Of a DNA stretch of 64,000 nucleotides, positions 25,117 to 33,020 are shown one piece after another; the stretch's first letter is position 1, and the number at the start of each line of letters is the position of its first letter. The notes below the pieces were generated by a model. That model did no database searches and was not told where the DNA came from. It saw only the letters and a list, made by a program, of their open reading frames with translations. This DNA is from Georgenia_A wangjunii (GTDB lineage Bacteria; Actinomycetota; Actinomycetes; Actinomycetales; Actinomycetaceae). The stretch lies in NCBI RefSeq assembly GCF_036421915.1, contig NZ_JAZGOM010000004.1. One strand, written 5' to 3'. The position numbers and the translations under genes are program-made.

Positions 25117-26472
25117 ATGACGAGCCTCGGCGCCCCCGAGACCCGCTTCGCGCGGTCCGGTGACGTCGACGTCGCCTATCAGGTGGTGGGCGAGGGCGAG
25201 CGGGACATCGTGGTTGGCATCGGGTGGGTCTCCCACCTCGAGCTGTTGTGGGAGCTGCCTGAGACGGTGCACTTCCTGCGTCGCCTCCAGTCGTTCGGGC
25301 GTCTCGTCCTGCACGACGCCCGCGGCACGGGCCTCTCCGACCGTCCTGCCCGCCCGGCGACGCTCGACGACCTCGTCGACGACCTCGTCGCGGTGCTCGA
25401 CGCTGTCGGCAGCACGCGCGCCGTGCTCGTCGGCTGGCTCGACAAGGCCGCGGGGGCGCTCGCGCTCGCGGCGCGTCACCCGGCACGGGTGGAGGCGCTC
25501 GTGCTCGGCGAGGCGATGGCCACGACGGTTCCGCGGGCGGGCCATCCGGAGGGGTTGGACCCCGCCGTCGTCGAGGACCTCGCGGCTGCTGTCGAGCAGG
25601 GCGCATGGGGCACCGGAGCCCTCCTGCCCGGCATCGCCCCGAGCGTCGCAGACGACCCGCGCATCGCCGCCTGGTGGCGACGCTGGGAGCGGATGTCAGC
25701 GACCCCGAACATGGCGGCGGGCGTGCTTCGGACGCTGCTCGACCTCGACGTGCGGGCCCTCCTGCCGGCCGTCACCGCGCCGACGCTCGTGCTGCACCGA
25801 TCAGGCAACACCCTGGTGCCGGGCGCGGCTGTGCGTCGCCTCGTCCGTGACCTACCCGATGGGCGCCTCGTGGAGCTCCCCGGAGCGGACCTCGCCGCCT
25901 TCTTCGGCGACACCGACGCGCTCCTGGACGAGGTCGAGGAGTTCCTCACCGGCACCCGGACCGGCGCCGACTCGGACCGGGCCGTCCTCACCATGCTCGT
26001 CACCGACGTCGTCGGGTCCACCTCGCGCGCCGCTGAGCTCGGTGACCATCGGTGGAGCGAGCTGCTCGACTTCCATCACCGTGAGGTGCGCGGGGCCCTC
26101 GCGCGGCACGGCGGCACCGAGGTCGACACGGCGGGTGACGGGTTCCTCGCCGTCTTCGCACTCCCGAGCCGTGCCCTGGCATGCGCGCGCGAGGCGCGGG
26201 ACCGGCTCGCCGCCGGCGGGCTGACCATCCGCGCCGGCCTGCACACCGCCGAGGTGGTCCGCTCCGGCACCGGCGTCCGCGGTCTCGGGGTGCACGTCGC
26301 CGCACGCGTGGCCGCGGGCGCGGGCCCGGGCGAGATCCGCGCATCGGGCACCGTCGCCGACCTGGTCGTCGGCACGCGTGCCACGTTCACGGAGCTCGGG
26401 GACGCGGACCTGGCCGGGGTGCCCGGCCGTTGGCGTCTCGTCGCGCTCACGGACCGGGACGAGAAAGGGTGA
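25117..26472 (+). CDS. Alpha/beta-hydrolase-like sensor fused to a class III nucleotidyl cyclase domain
   Basis: A 451-residue fusion. Residues 1-285 have the alpha/beta-hydrolase fold with LHDARGTGLSDRPA, but the nucleophile elbow reads VGWLDKAAG where GxSxG is expected, so the catalytic serine is lost and the domain may bind rather than hydrolyse a ligand. Residues 290-451 form a class III adenylate/guanylate cyclase domain. Metal aspartates are kept in LVTDVVGST and AGDGFLAVF, and the HVAARVA motif is present. The usual purine-selecting lysine before TxGDG is Asp here (EVDTAGDG), so nucleotide specificity or activity is uncertain. ATG 25117 starts the conserved APETRFARSGDVDVAYQV opening. 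Confidence 0.9.
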   Translation: MTSLGAPETRFARSGDVDVAYQVVGEGERDIVVGIGWVSHLELLWELPETVHFLRRLQSFGRLVLHDARGTGLSDRPARPATLDDLVDDLVAVLDAVGSTRAVLVGWLDKAAGALALAARHPARVEALVLGEAMATTVPRAGHPEGLDPAVVEDLAAAVEQGAWGTGALLPGIAPSVADDPRIAAWWRRWERMSATPNMAAGVLRTLLDLDVRALLPAVTAPTLVLHRSGNTLVPGAAVRRLVRDLPDGRLVELPGADLAAFFGDTDALLDEVEEFLTGTRTGADSDRAVLTMLVTDVVGSTSRAAELGDHRWSELLDFHHREVRGALARHGGTEVDTAGDGFLAVFALPSRALACAREARDRLAAGGLTIRAGLHTAEVVRSGTGVRGLGVHVAARVAAGAGPGEIRASGTVADLVVGTRATFTELGDADLAGVPGRWRLVALTDRDEKG

Positions 26473-26477
26473 GCGGC

Positions 26478-26712
26478 GCGCACGCCGGCCATCCCGGTCT
26501 CTCGTATCCAGTGGCAGAGGTACGTCGCGTCACCGCCGTCGACCAGGAGCACGTCGGCTGCGCGAACCCACGGGACCCACCGCTCCTCGTCGATGGTGGG
26601 CATCCGGTGCCCCCACTGGGGCGGTCGGCACGCAGAGGGCGTGGCAGTCGGAGATCGGCTTGCCGAGAGGCTGCACCAACGCGGCCTGCTCGGGTTGGTG
26701 ATCCCGCTGGGC
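26478..26712 (-). pseudogene. Decayed peptidase S51 (dipeptidase E-like) remnant
   Basis: The minus strand shows three pieces of a peptidase S51 protein in order but in two frames: SGITNPS in one frame, then QAALVQPLGKPISDCHALC and VPTA in another, then back to the first frame with MPTIDEERWVPWVRAADVLL and VDGGDATYLCHW. In intact family members the second and third pieces are separated by about 40 residues that are missing here, and the catalytic GxSAGS region downstream is also gone. At least two frameshifts and two deletions are needed, so the gene is dead. The matching was done by eye from knowledge of the family. Confidence 0.75.
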
Positions 26713-26732
26713 TCCCGGGCTACGGTGCACGG

Positions 26733-27176
26733 ATGAGCAATCTCACCATCGTGGGCGACCGAGACTCGTGGCGCTGCTGGCTGTGCGACGAGCCGGTGGA
26801 TCCTGACGCCTCGGTCAACTCCGACCGCGGCCCCAGCGTCGACGCCGGTCTCGCCAAGGCCAAGAAGAAGGGTGCGGCAGGCCCGGAGCGGCTCGCCCAT
26901 CGCGCGTGCAACACGCGCAAGGGGGCCGTCAAGCCGGTGGTGCCGTGGTCGCCCGACCTCTTCGTCGTCGATCCTGCGCCGATCGCGGAGACCGTGGAGC
27001 GCCTCGGTCGCAAGGGAGGGCGCGAGGTGGTGGCGCGCTGCCCGAGCCGCGAGGACGCCGACGCGGCGGCCGCCTGGCTCGTCGACCGGCTGTCGCGCTT
27101 CGCTCCCGACCTCGCCGTCACGACGCAGGTCGAGCCGGGGGGCGGGCAGTTCCTGCTCGTGCTGCGCACCGTCTGA
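26733..27176 (+). CDS. HNH-like protein lacking the central histidine
   Basis: A 147-residue protein. The N-terminal half looks like an HNH zinc-type fold: CWLCDEPVD near residue 15, then SVDAGLAKAKKKG and LAHRACNTRKG near residue 57, the last fitting the conserved HxxCNxxKG end of HNH nucleases. Where active nucleases have Asp-His this protein has Asp-Ala (VDAGL), so cleavage activity is doubtful. The C-terminal half is an unrecognised alpha/beta segment rich in DAAAAWL and VTTQVEPGG. It may be a DNA-binding relic. ATG 26733 is the only good start. Confidence 0.65.
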   Translation: MSNLTIVGDRDSWRCWLCDEPVDPDASVNSDRGPSVDAGLAKAKKKGAAGPERLAHRACNTRKGAVKPVVPWSPDLFVVDPAPIAETVERLGRKGGREVVARCPSREDADAAAAWLVDRLSRFAPDLAVTTQVEPGGGQFLLVLRTV

Positions 27177-27221
27177 CGCCGGCGCAGCACGCCCGCCCAT
27201 GGCGCCGCGACGGGTGCTGGC

Positions 27222-28082
27222 ATGACGACCATCGACGGCCGGCAGCTCGCTAGCCTGCTGTCCGTGTCCGATCTCTGCGGCGCCGCGCCCCCGGTGCACG
27301 TCATGAGCGCGTTCGGCATCGAGGGACCGGTTGAGCGGCTGTCAGGGGGTCAGGGCACGTCATGGCGGGCGGGGGCGCACGTGCTCAAGCCCGCCGGGGA
27401 CGAGGTCGAGGCAGCGTGGCTGGCCGACACCCTGGCCCGGGTCGATCAGGACGGCTACCGCCTGGCGCAGCCGGCACGCGCCGCCGACGGTCGGTGGGTC
27501 GTCGAGGGGTGGACCGCTGCTCGGTGGGTGGCCGGTGACCCCGACCCCTCAGGGCGCTGGCCCGAGCTGCTCGAGGCCAGCCGCTCCTTCCACGTGGCCG
27601 TGCGACGTGTGCCGCGTCCGGGGTTCCTAGCGCGGCGGACGCACTGGTGGGCCGAGGCCGACCGGTCGGCCTGGGACGAGATCCCCCCTCCCGCCGTGCC
27701 GGCCCTGCGTCCACTCCGTGCCGACCTCGTGCGGCTCACCGCACCCGTGACGGAGCCCTCACAGCTCATCCACGGTGATCTCTGCGGGAACGTCCTCCTC
27801 CACGACAGCCTGCCGCCCGCCGTCATCGACGTGTCCCCGTACTGGCGGCCGGCGCTGCTCGCGGACGCGATCATTGTTGCCGACGGGTTGCTGTGGAGGG
27901 GCGAGGGGAACGACCTCATGCAGGCGGCGGGCCGTGCCGGGGAGCCGTCGTGGGTCGCGCGCGGACTGCTCTTCCGCCTCGACACGATGGGGCACCAGCT
28001 CGTGCACGGCGATCGCGCCACCACGGACGAGGAGCTCGCGCCCTACGACGCCGCTCTCGAGCGGCTCCAGCAGTCGGGTTAG
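27222..28082 (+). CDS. Aminoglycoside-phosphotransferase-like protein (actinobacterial TIGR02569 type)
   Basis: A protein-kinase-like APH-fold protein of 286 residues resembling an actinobacteria-restricted family (TIGR02569). The Brenner motif LIHGDLCGNVLL and the metal-binding VIDVSPYWRPALLADA near residues 186-220 are intact. The N-lobe has a glycine loop VERLSGGQGTSWRAG and the probable lysine in AHVLKPAGDE. No antibiotic-resistance role should be assumed. The start is uncertain: the first ATG at 27222 precedes the conserved VHVMSAFGIEG region by about 25 residues. It is transcribed towards cofE. Confidence 0.8.
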   Translation: MTTIDGRQLASLLSVSDLCGAAPPVHVMSAFGIEGPVERLSGGQGTSWRAGAHVLKPAGDEVEAAWLADTLARVDQDGYRLAQPARAADGRWVVEGWTAARWVAGDPDPSGRWPELLEASRSFHVAVRRVPRPGFLARRTHWWAEADRSAWDEIPPPAVPALRPLRADLVRLTAPVTEPSQLIHGDLCGNVLLHDSLPPAVIDVSPYWRPALLADAIIVADGLLWRGEGNDLMQAAGRAGEPSWVARGLLFRLDTMGHQLVHGDRATTDEELAPYDAALERLQQSG

Positions 28083-28130
28083 CAGGACGCGGCGGACGGA
28101 CAGTCGCGCCGTCGGCCGTGCGTGCGCGGA

Positions 28131-28886
28131 TCAGTCCTCGTGCGCGACGCGGAACAGGTCCTCCTCCGGCGGGCGGACGAGGGCACGGGCACCCGGGCCG
28201 TCCTCGGCCGTCACGAGGTGGCCGAGGCCGCGCACGACGGCGACCGGCCGCCCGCTGACCTTGCCCTTGGCGAGCTCGGCGGCCGCGGCGATCTCATCCG
28301 CTGCCGCGACGACGCTCGAGCGCAGCTGGCGGCCGTAGGCGTCGGTGCGCCCGCGCATGTCCTCGAGGACCATGACGCCGGCGGCGCCGATGGCGATGTC
28401 GGCCACCCCCTGCCGCCACGGCCGTCCGACGGTGTCCGTGACGAGCACGCCGGGCCGCCCGCCCAACCGGGCGGCGAGCCCGCGGCGCAGGCTGCGCGCG
28501 GAGGCGTCCGGGTCCTCGGGCAGGAGGAGCGCGGTGCCGAGCGGGACGTCGGAGGTGTCGACGCCGGCGGCGGCCATGACGAGCCCCTGCGGGTTCTCGA
28601 CGATCCGCAGGACCGAGCCGTCCGGGCGCGGCCGCTCGGCGACGACCCGCACGGTCTGGCCGGCGATGACGGCGTCACGCTCGGCGTCGTCCCGGGCGGC
28701 GACGAGCCGGCGCTCGGCCTTGGCGACGATCTTGCTGGCGACGACGACGATGTCGCCCTCGGCGAGGCCGGTGCTGCCGTCGGGCCAGATCAGCGCCTGG
28801 AGCGCGGGGGCGATGCGCGCAGCGAGGTCGTCGCCACCGGTGATCGTGGGCACGCCGTCGGGCGCCTGAGCGAGGAGCATCGTCAT
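28131..28886 (-). CDS. cofE: Coenzyme F420-0:L-glutamate ligase
   Basis: GTP-dependent ligase that adds gamma-linked glutamates to F420-0, giving mature F420-n. At 251 residues it matches stand-alone CofE; the nitroreductase-like domain fused to it in mycobacterial FbiB is absent. Motifs seen are ALIWPDGSTGLAEGDIVVVASKIVAKAE, VLVTDTVGRPWRQGVADIAIG and GRTDAYGRQLR. No other F420 synthesis gene (cofC, cofD, cofG, cofH) is in this window, so the F420-0 could come from the importer at 17-20 kb. It lies 114 bases downstream of the F420-type oxidoreductase on the same strand. Confidence 0.93.
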   Translation of the reverse strand: MTMLLAQAPDGVPTITGGDDLAARIAPALQALIWPDGSTGLAEGDIVVVASKIVAKAERRLVAARDDAERDAVIAGQTVRVVAERPRPDGSVLRIVENPQGLVMAAAGVDTSDVPLGTALLLPEDPDASARSLRRGLAARLGGRPGVLVTDTVGRPWRQGVADIAIGAAGVMVLEDMRGRTDAYGRQLRSSVVAAADEIAAAAELAKGKVSGRPVAVVRGLGHLVTAEDGPGARALVRPPEEDLFRVAHED

Positions 28887-28905
28887 GGGCTCGACCTCCG
28901 CGAGC

Positions 28906-28924
28906 GAACTTCTGCCTGGTCATG
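28906..28924. repeat. Intergenic repeat, degenerate copy
   Basis: GAACTTCTGCCTGGTCATG matches the repeat at 28961-28979 in about 15 of 19 positions and in the same orientation, 55 bases away in the same cofE-LLM intergenic gap. Confidence 0.35.
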
Positions 28925-28955
28925 CCCACGGGCGCGCGGATCCGCCCCGAGTTGA

Positions 28956-28979
28956 GGCCTGCACTTCTGCATGATCACG
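28956..28979. repeat. Intergenic 24-bp repeat, copy 2
   Basis: The 24 bases ending GCACTTCTGCATGATCACG are the reverse complement of 15118-15141 with two mismatches. The element lies 21 bases downstream of the F420-dependent oxidoreductase stop. The two best copies are inverted and flank the importer and accessory patch. Confidence 0.6.
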
Positions 28980-29000
28980 AACAATGGGGGTGGGGAGGGG

Positions 29001-29999
29001 TCAGCGGGCGAGCTTGGGCAGGACGTCGCGGCCGAACACCTCGAGCCACTCGGCCTGGTTGCGCCCCACGTTGTGAAGGTAGACGCGGTCGAAGCCGAGG
29101 TCGACGTACTTCTGGATCTCGGCGCGGTGGACGTCCGGGTCCGCCGAGATGACCATCCGGCCCGCGAAGTCCTCCTCGCGGACGAGCTTGGCGATCGCCG
29201 CGAAGTCGAACGGGGAGCGGATGTCCGCCTTGGGGAACTTCATGCCGCCGTTCGGCCACTCCGTCATGGCGTTCGCCATCGCCTCCTCGTCCGTCGGCGC
29301 CCAGGACAGGTGGAGCTGGAGGACGCGCGGCATCGTGCCCGGGTCCTTGCCGGCCTCGCGCGCGCCGGCGGCGAACTTCTCGAACAGCCCGCTGATCTTC
29401 TCCAGCGGCGCGCCGACCGTAATCAGCCCGTCGGCGTGCTTGCCGGCGCGCTTGGCGGTGACGGGTCCACCGGTGGCGACGAGGATCGGCGGGGCGACCT
29501 CGGGCATCGTCCACAGCCGGGTCGACTCGAGCTTGTAGTACGTGCCCGAGTGCTTCGTGTCCTTGCCGGCGAGCGAGGCGGTGAAGAGCTTGCGGATGAT
29601 CTCGATGGCCTCGAACATCCGGTTGATGCGCTCGGGCGCCTCGGGCCAGTACCCGGCGACGACGTGCTCGTTGAGCGCCTCGCCCGAGCCGAGCCCGAGC
29701 CAGTGGCGCCCGGGGTACATCGCGGCCAGCGTCGCGCTGGCCTGGGCGACCATCGCGGGGTGCCAGCGGAAGGTGGGGGCCGTGACGCCGGGGCCGAGGT
29801 CCCCGCGCGTGCGCTCGGCGACGGCGGTGAGGACGTTCCACACGAACGCGCTCTGGCCCTGGGCGGGGGTCCAGGGCTGGAAGTGGTCCGCGGCCATGAC
29901 GCCGGAGAAGCCGTGCTCCTCCGCGAGCGCGGAGTAGTCGACCGCCTCCGTGGGGTGGAACTGCTCGAGGGCGGCGGCGTATCCGATCGTCAGGCTCAT
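29001..29999 (-). CDS. F420-dependent LLM-class oxidoreductase (G6PDH family)
   Basis: A 332-residue TIM-barrel flavin/F420 oxidoreductase of the luciferase-like monooxygenase class. It strongly resembles F420-dependent glucose-6-phosphate dehydrogenase relatives (Fgd, TIGR03557-type): GYAAALEQFHPTE, MAADHFQPWTPAQG, GLGSGEALNEHVV, ILVATGGPVTAKRAGKHADG and YVDLGFDRVYLHNVGRNQ. Whether it oxidises glucose-6-phosphate or another alcohol or aldehyde is not fixed by sequence. It precedes cofE and is one of the F420 consumers that make the salvage system meaningful. The start at ATG 29999 gives the conserved N terminus. Confidence 0.92.
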   Translation of the reverse strand: MSLTIGYAAALEQFHPTEAVDYSALAEEHGFSGVMAADHFQPWTPAQGQSAFVWNVLTAVAERTRGDLGPGVTAPTFRWHPAMVAQASATLAAMYPGRHWLGLGSGEALNEHVVAGYWPEAPERINRMFEAIEIIRKLFTASLAGKDTKHSGTYYKLESTRLWTMPEVAPPILVATGGPVTAKRAGKHADGLITVGAPLEKISGLFEKFAAGAREAGKDPGTMPRVLQLHLSWAPTDEEAMANAMTEWPNGGMKFPKADIRSPFDFAAIAKLVREEDFAGRMVISADPDVHRAEIQKYVDLGFDRVYLHNVGRNQAEWLEVFGRDVLPKLAR

Positions 30000-30193
30000 G
30001 GTCCCCAGTCTCTCAGCACGGGCACGAGGGGTGCCCGCCGGACGACCACGGGGCCGCCGTGCTGTCCGGCACTACTTCCGCGCTGGCCGTCGCGTGCTGA
30101 ACGTGACCGCCGTCATCCGCTCGGCGGCGACTTGTACTGCTCACGTTCAGTCATCCGCGGCCGGGGCGCCCGGACGTGGAAGAATCTCGCTCC

Positions 30194-32923
30194 ATGACTG
30201 ACGCGCACCCCTCCCGCCCCGACGCCACCTCGCTTCCCGCCGCTACGGTGCCGGACAAGGTGAGCCTCGACGGGCTCGAGCAGCGGTGGGACGCCCGGTG
30301 GGGCGAGCAGGGCACCTACGCCTTCGACCGCACCGCCGAGCGCGCCGACGTCTTCTCCATCGACACCCCGCCTCCCACCGTCTCCGGCTCGCTCCACGTC
30401 GGCCACGTCTTCTCCTACACGCACACCGACGTCGTCGCCCGGTTCCAGCGCATGCGGGGCAAGAAGGTCTTCTACCCGATGGGCTGGGACGACAACGGCC
30501 TGCCGACCGAGCGCCGCGTGCAGAACTACTTCGGCGTGCGCTGCGACCCGTCGCTGCCCTACGTCGAGGACTTCACCCCGCCCCACACCGGCGGGGAGGG
30601 CAAGAGCGTCAAGGCCGCGGACCAGGTGCCGATCTCGCGCAAGAACTTCGTCGAGCTGTGCGAGCGCCTCACCGCCGAGGACGAGCAGCAGTTCGAGGCG
30701 CTGTGGCGCCACCTCGGCCTCAGCGTCGACTGGTCGCACCACTACCAGACCATCGGCGCCGGCGCGCAGAAGGTCGCCCAGGCAGCGTTCCTGCGCAACC
30801 TCGCCCGCGGGGAGGCCTACCAGGCCGCCGCGCCCGGCCTGTGGGACGTGACGTTCCAGACGGCGGTCGCCCAGGCCGAGCTCGAGGCCCGGGACTACCC
30901 CGGCCACTACCACCGCGTGGGGTTCCACCTGCCCGCCGGCACCGCCGCGCCGGGTGCTGCGGGTGACGAGGCCGCCACGGGTGGCGCGGCAGACCGCGTG
31001 TACATCGAGACGACCCGCCCCGAGCTCCTGCCTGCCGTCGTCGCCCTCATCGCCCACCCCGACGACGAGCGCTACGCCCACCTCTTCGGCACGACCGTGA
31101 CCTCCCCGCTCTTCGGCATCGAGATCCCCGTCCTCGCCCACCCGGCGGCGGAGATGGACAAGGGCGCCGGCATCGCCATGTGCTGCACGTTCGGCGACCT
31201 CACCGACGTGCAGTGGTGGCGCGAGCTCGACCTGCCCACCCGACCCGTCGTGCGCCGCGACGGCCGGCTCGTCACCGACGTCCCCGCGTGGGTCACCGAC
31301 TCCGGCGCGCAGGCCCTGTGGGCCGACGAGCTCGCTGGCAAGACGACGTTCAGCGCCCGGAAGGCGATCGTCGACGCCCTGCGCGCCACGGGTGACCTCG
31401 ACGGCGAGCCCGTCGCGACCCAGCGCAAGACGAACTTCTTCGAGAAGGGCGACAAGCCGCTCGAGATCGTCACGTCGCGCCAGTGGTACATCCGCAACGG
31501 CGGCCGCCCCGCCACGGACGCCGACGGCGCCGACCTGCGCACCGCCCTCCTCGAGCGGGGGCGCGAGCTCGACTTCCACCCCGACTTCATGAAGGTCCGC
31601 TACGAGAACTGGGTCGGCGGGCTCAACTCCGACTGGCTCATCTCCCGCCAGCGCTTCTTCGGCGTCCCCATCCCCGTCTGGTACGGCCTCGACGCCGACG
31701 GCGAGGTCGACCACAACCACGTCCTCGTCCCCGACGAGGCGAGCCTGCCGGTCGACCCGAGCACCGACGTCCCGCCCGGCCACGACGCCTCCCAGCGCGG
31801 CCAGGCCGGCGGCTTCGTCGGCGAGGTCGACATCATGGACACGTGGGCGACGTCCTCCCTCACCCCCCAGATCGCCGGTGGCTGGCTGCGCGACGAGGAC
31901 CTCTTCGCCCGCGTCTTCCCGATGGACCTGCGCCCCCAGGGCCAGGACATCATCCGGACGTGGCTGTTCTCCACGGTCGTGCGCGCGCACCTCGAGTTCG
32001 GCACCCTGCCGTGGCGGCACGCCGCGATCTCCGGGTGGATCCTCGACCCCGACCGCAAGAAGATGTCGAAGTCCAAGGGCAACGTCGTCACGCCGATGGA
32101 CCTCCTCGTCGAGCACGGCTCCGACGCCGTCCGGTACTGGGCCGCCTCGGCGCGCCTCGGTACGGACGCCGCGTTCGAGGTCGGCCAGATGAAGATCGGG
32201 CGCCGCCTCGCGATCAAGGTGCTCAACGCCTCGAAGTTCGCGCTGACGATGGGCGGGGACGCCCCCGTGAGCCGGGACCCCGCCGCGGTGACCGAGCCCG
32301 TCGACCGCGCGATCCTCGCCGAGCTCGCGGACGTCGTCGAGCGCGCCACCGCCGCCCTCGAGCTCTTCGACCACACCCGGGCGCTCGAGGTGACCGAGAC
32401 GTTCTTCTGGACGTTCTGCGACGACTACCTCGAGCTCGTCAAGGACCGCGCCTACGACTCCGAGGGTGCCTACGACGAGGCGGCCGTCGCGTCGGCGCGC
32501 AACGCGCTCGCCCTGACGATCGACGTCGTCCTGCGCCTGCTCGCCCCCGTCCTGCCCTTCGCCACCGAGGAGGTCTGGAGCTGGTGGCGGACCGGCTCGG
32601 TGCACGAGGCGTCGTGGCCGCAGGCCGCGCCGCTGCGCGAGGCCGCGCCCGACGGCGACCCCGCCGTCCTCCGCGCGACCGGGCTCGCCCTCGCGGCGCT
32701 GCGCAAGGTCAAGTCCGAGGCCAAGGTCTCCCAGCGCACGACGTTCGCCCGGGCGCGCCTCACGCTGCCCGCGGCCGACGTCGCCCGGGTCCAGGCCGCC
32801 ATCGGTGACCTCCGGGCCGCGGGTCGGGTGCGCGGGGACCTCGAGGTCCTCGGCGCCTCCGCCGTGGAGGGGGCCACGGTGAGCGCCCCCGAGCTCGACG
32901 AGCCCCAGCCGCGCAAGGGCTGA
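30194..32923 (+). CDS. valS: Valyl-tRNA synthetase (archaeal-like type)
   Basis: Charges tRNA-Val. The protein is 909 residues. The HIGH-type motif is in PTVSGSLHVGHVFSYTHTD near residue 60, the editing domain is central, and KMSKSKGNV is near residue 625. The HVGHVFSYTHTD form and the WDDNGLPTERRVQNYFGVRCDP segment resemble the archaeal-like ValS type (HAMAP type 2) and not the common bacterial form. The usual C-terminal coiled-coil arm is short or missing. ATG 30194 is chosen; six extra in-frame residues upstream have weaker support. A 1057-codon antisense frame over this gene is artefactual. Confidence 0.95.
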   Translation: MTDAHPSRPDATSLPAATVPDKVSLDGLEQRWDARWGEQGTYAFDRTAERADVFSIDTPPPTVSGSLHVGHVFSYTHTDVVARFQRMRGKKVFYPMGWDDNGLPTERRVQNYFGVRCDPSLPYVEDFTPPHTGGEGKSVKAADQVPISRKNFVELCERLTAEDEQQFEALWRHLGLSVDWSHHYQTIGAGAQKVAQAAFLRNLARGEAYQAAAPGLWDVTFQTAVAQAELEARDYPGHYHRVGFHLPAGTAAPGAAGDEAATGGAADRVYIETTRPELLPAVVALIAHPDDERYAHLFGTTVTSPLFGIEIPVLAHPAAEMDKGAGIAMCCTFGDLTDVQWWRELDLPTRPVVRRDGRLVTDVPAWVTDSGAQALWADELAGKTTFSARKAIVDALRATGDLDGEPVATQRKTNFFEKGDKPLEIVTSRQWYIRNGGRPATDADGADLRTALLERGRELDFHPDFMKVRYENWVGGLNSDWLISRQRFFGVPIPVWYGLDADGEVDHNHVLVPDEASLPVDPSTDVPPGHDASQRGQAGGFVGEVDIMDTWATSSLTPQIAGGWLRDEDLFARVFPMDLRPQGQDIIRTWLFSTVVRAHLEFGTLPWRHAAISGWILDPDRKKMSKSKGNVVTPMDLLVEHGSDAVRYWAASARLGTDAAFEVGQMKIGRRLAIKVLNASKFALTMGGDAPVSRDPAAVTEPVDRAILAELADVVERATAALELFDHTRALEVTETFFWTFCDDYLELVKDRAYDSEGAYDEAAVASARNALALTIDVVLRLLAPVLPFATEEVWSWWRTGSVHEASWPQAAPLREAAPDGDPAVLRATGLALAALRKVKSEAKVSQRTTFARARLTLPAADVARVQAAIGDLRAAGRVRGDLEVLGASAVEGATVSAPELDEPQPRKG

Positions 32924-33020
32924 CGCACGCCTGGGCATGCGCGACCGGGTGGCGCACGTCCGGGCGCACGCGGCCGAGCACGGACAGGGGCCTGAGCCCG
33001 CGACGAGACGAAGGACGGGC

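Noticed and set aside
27222..28082. An aminoglycoside resistance kinase
   Set aside because: The APH-like fold fits a widespread actinobacterial family with no known resistance role.
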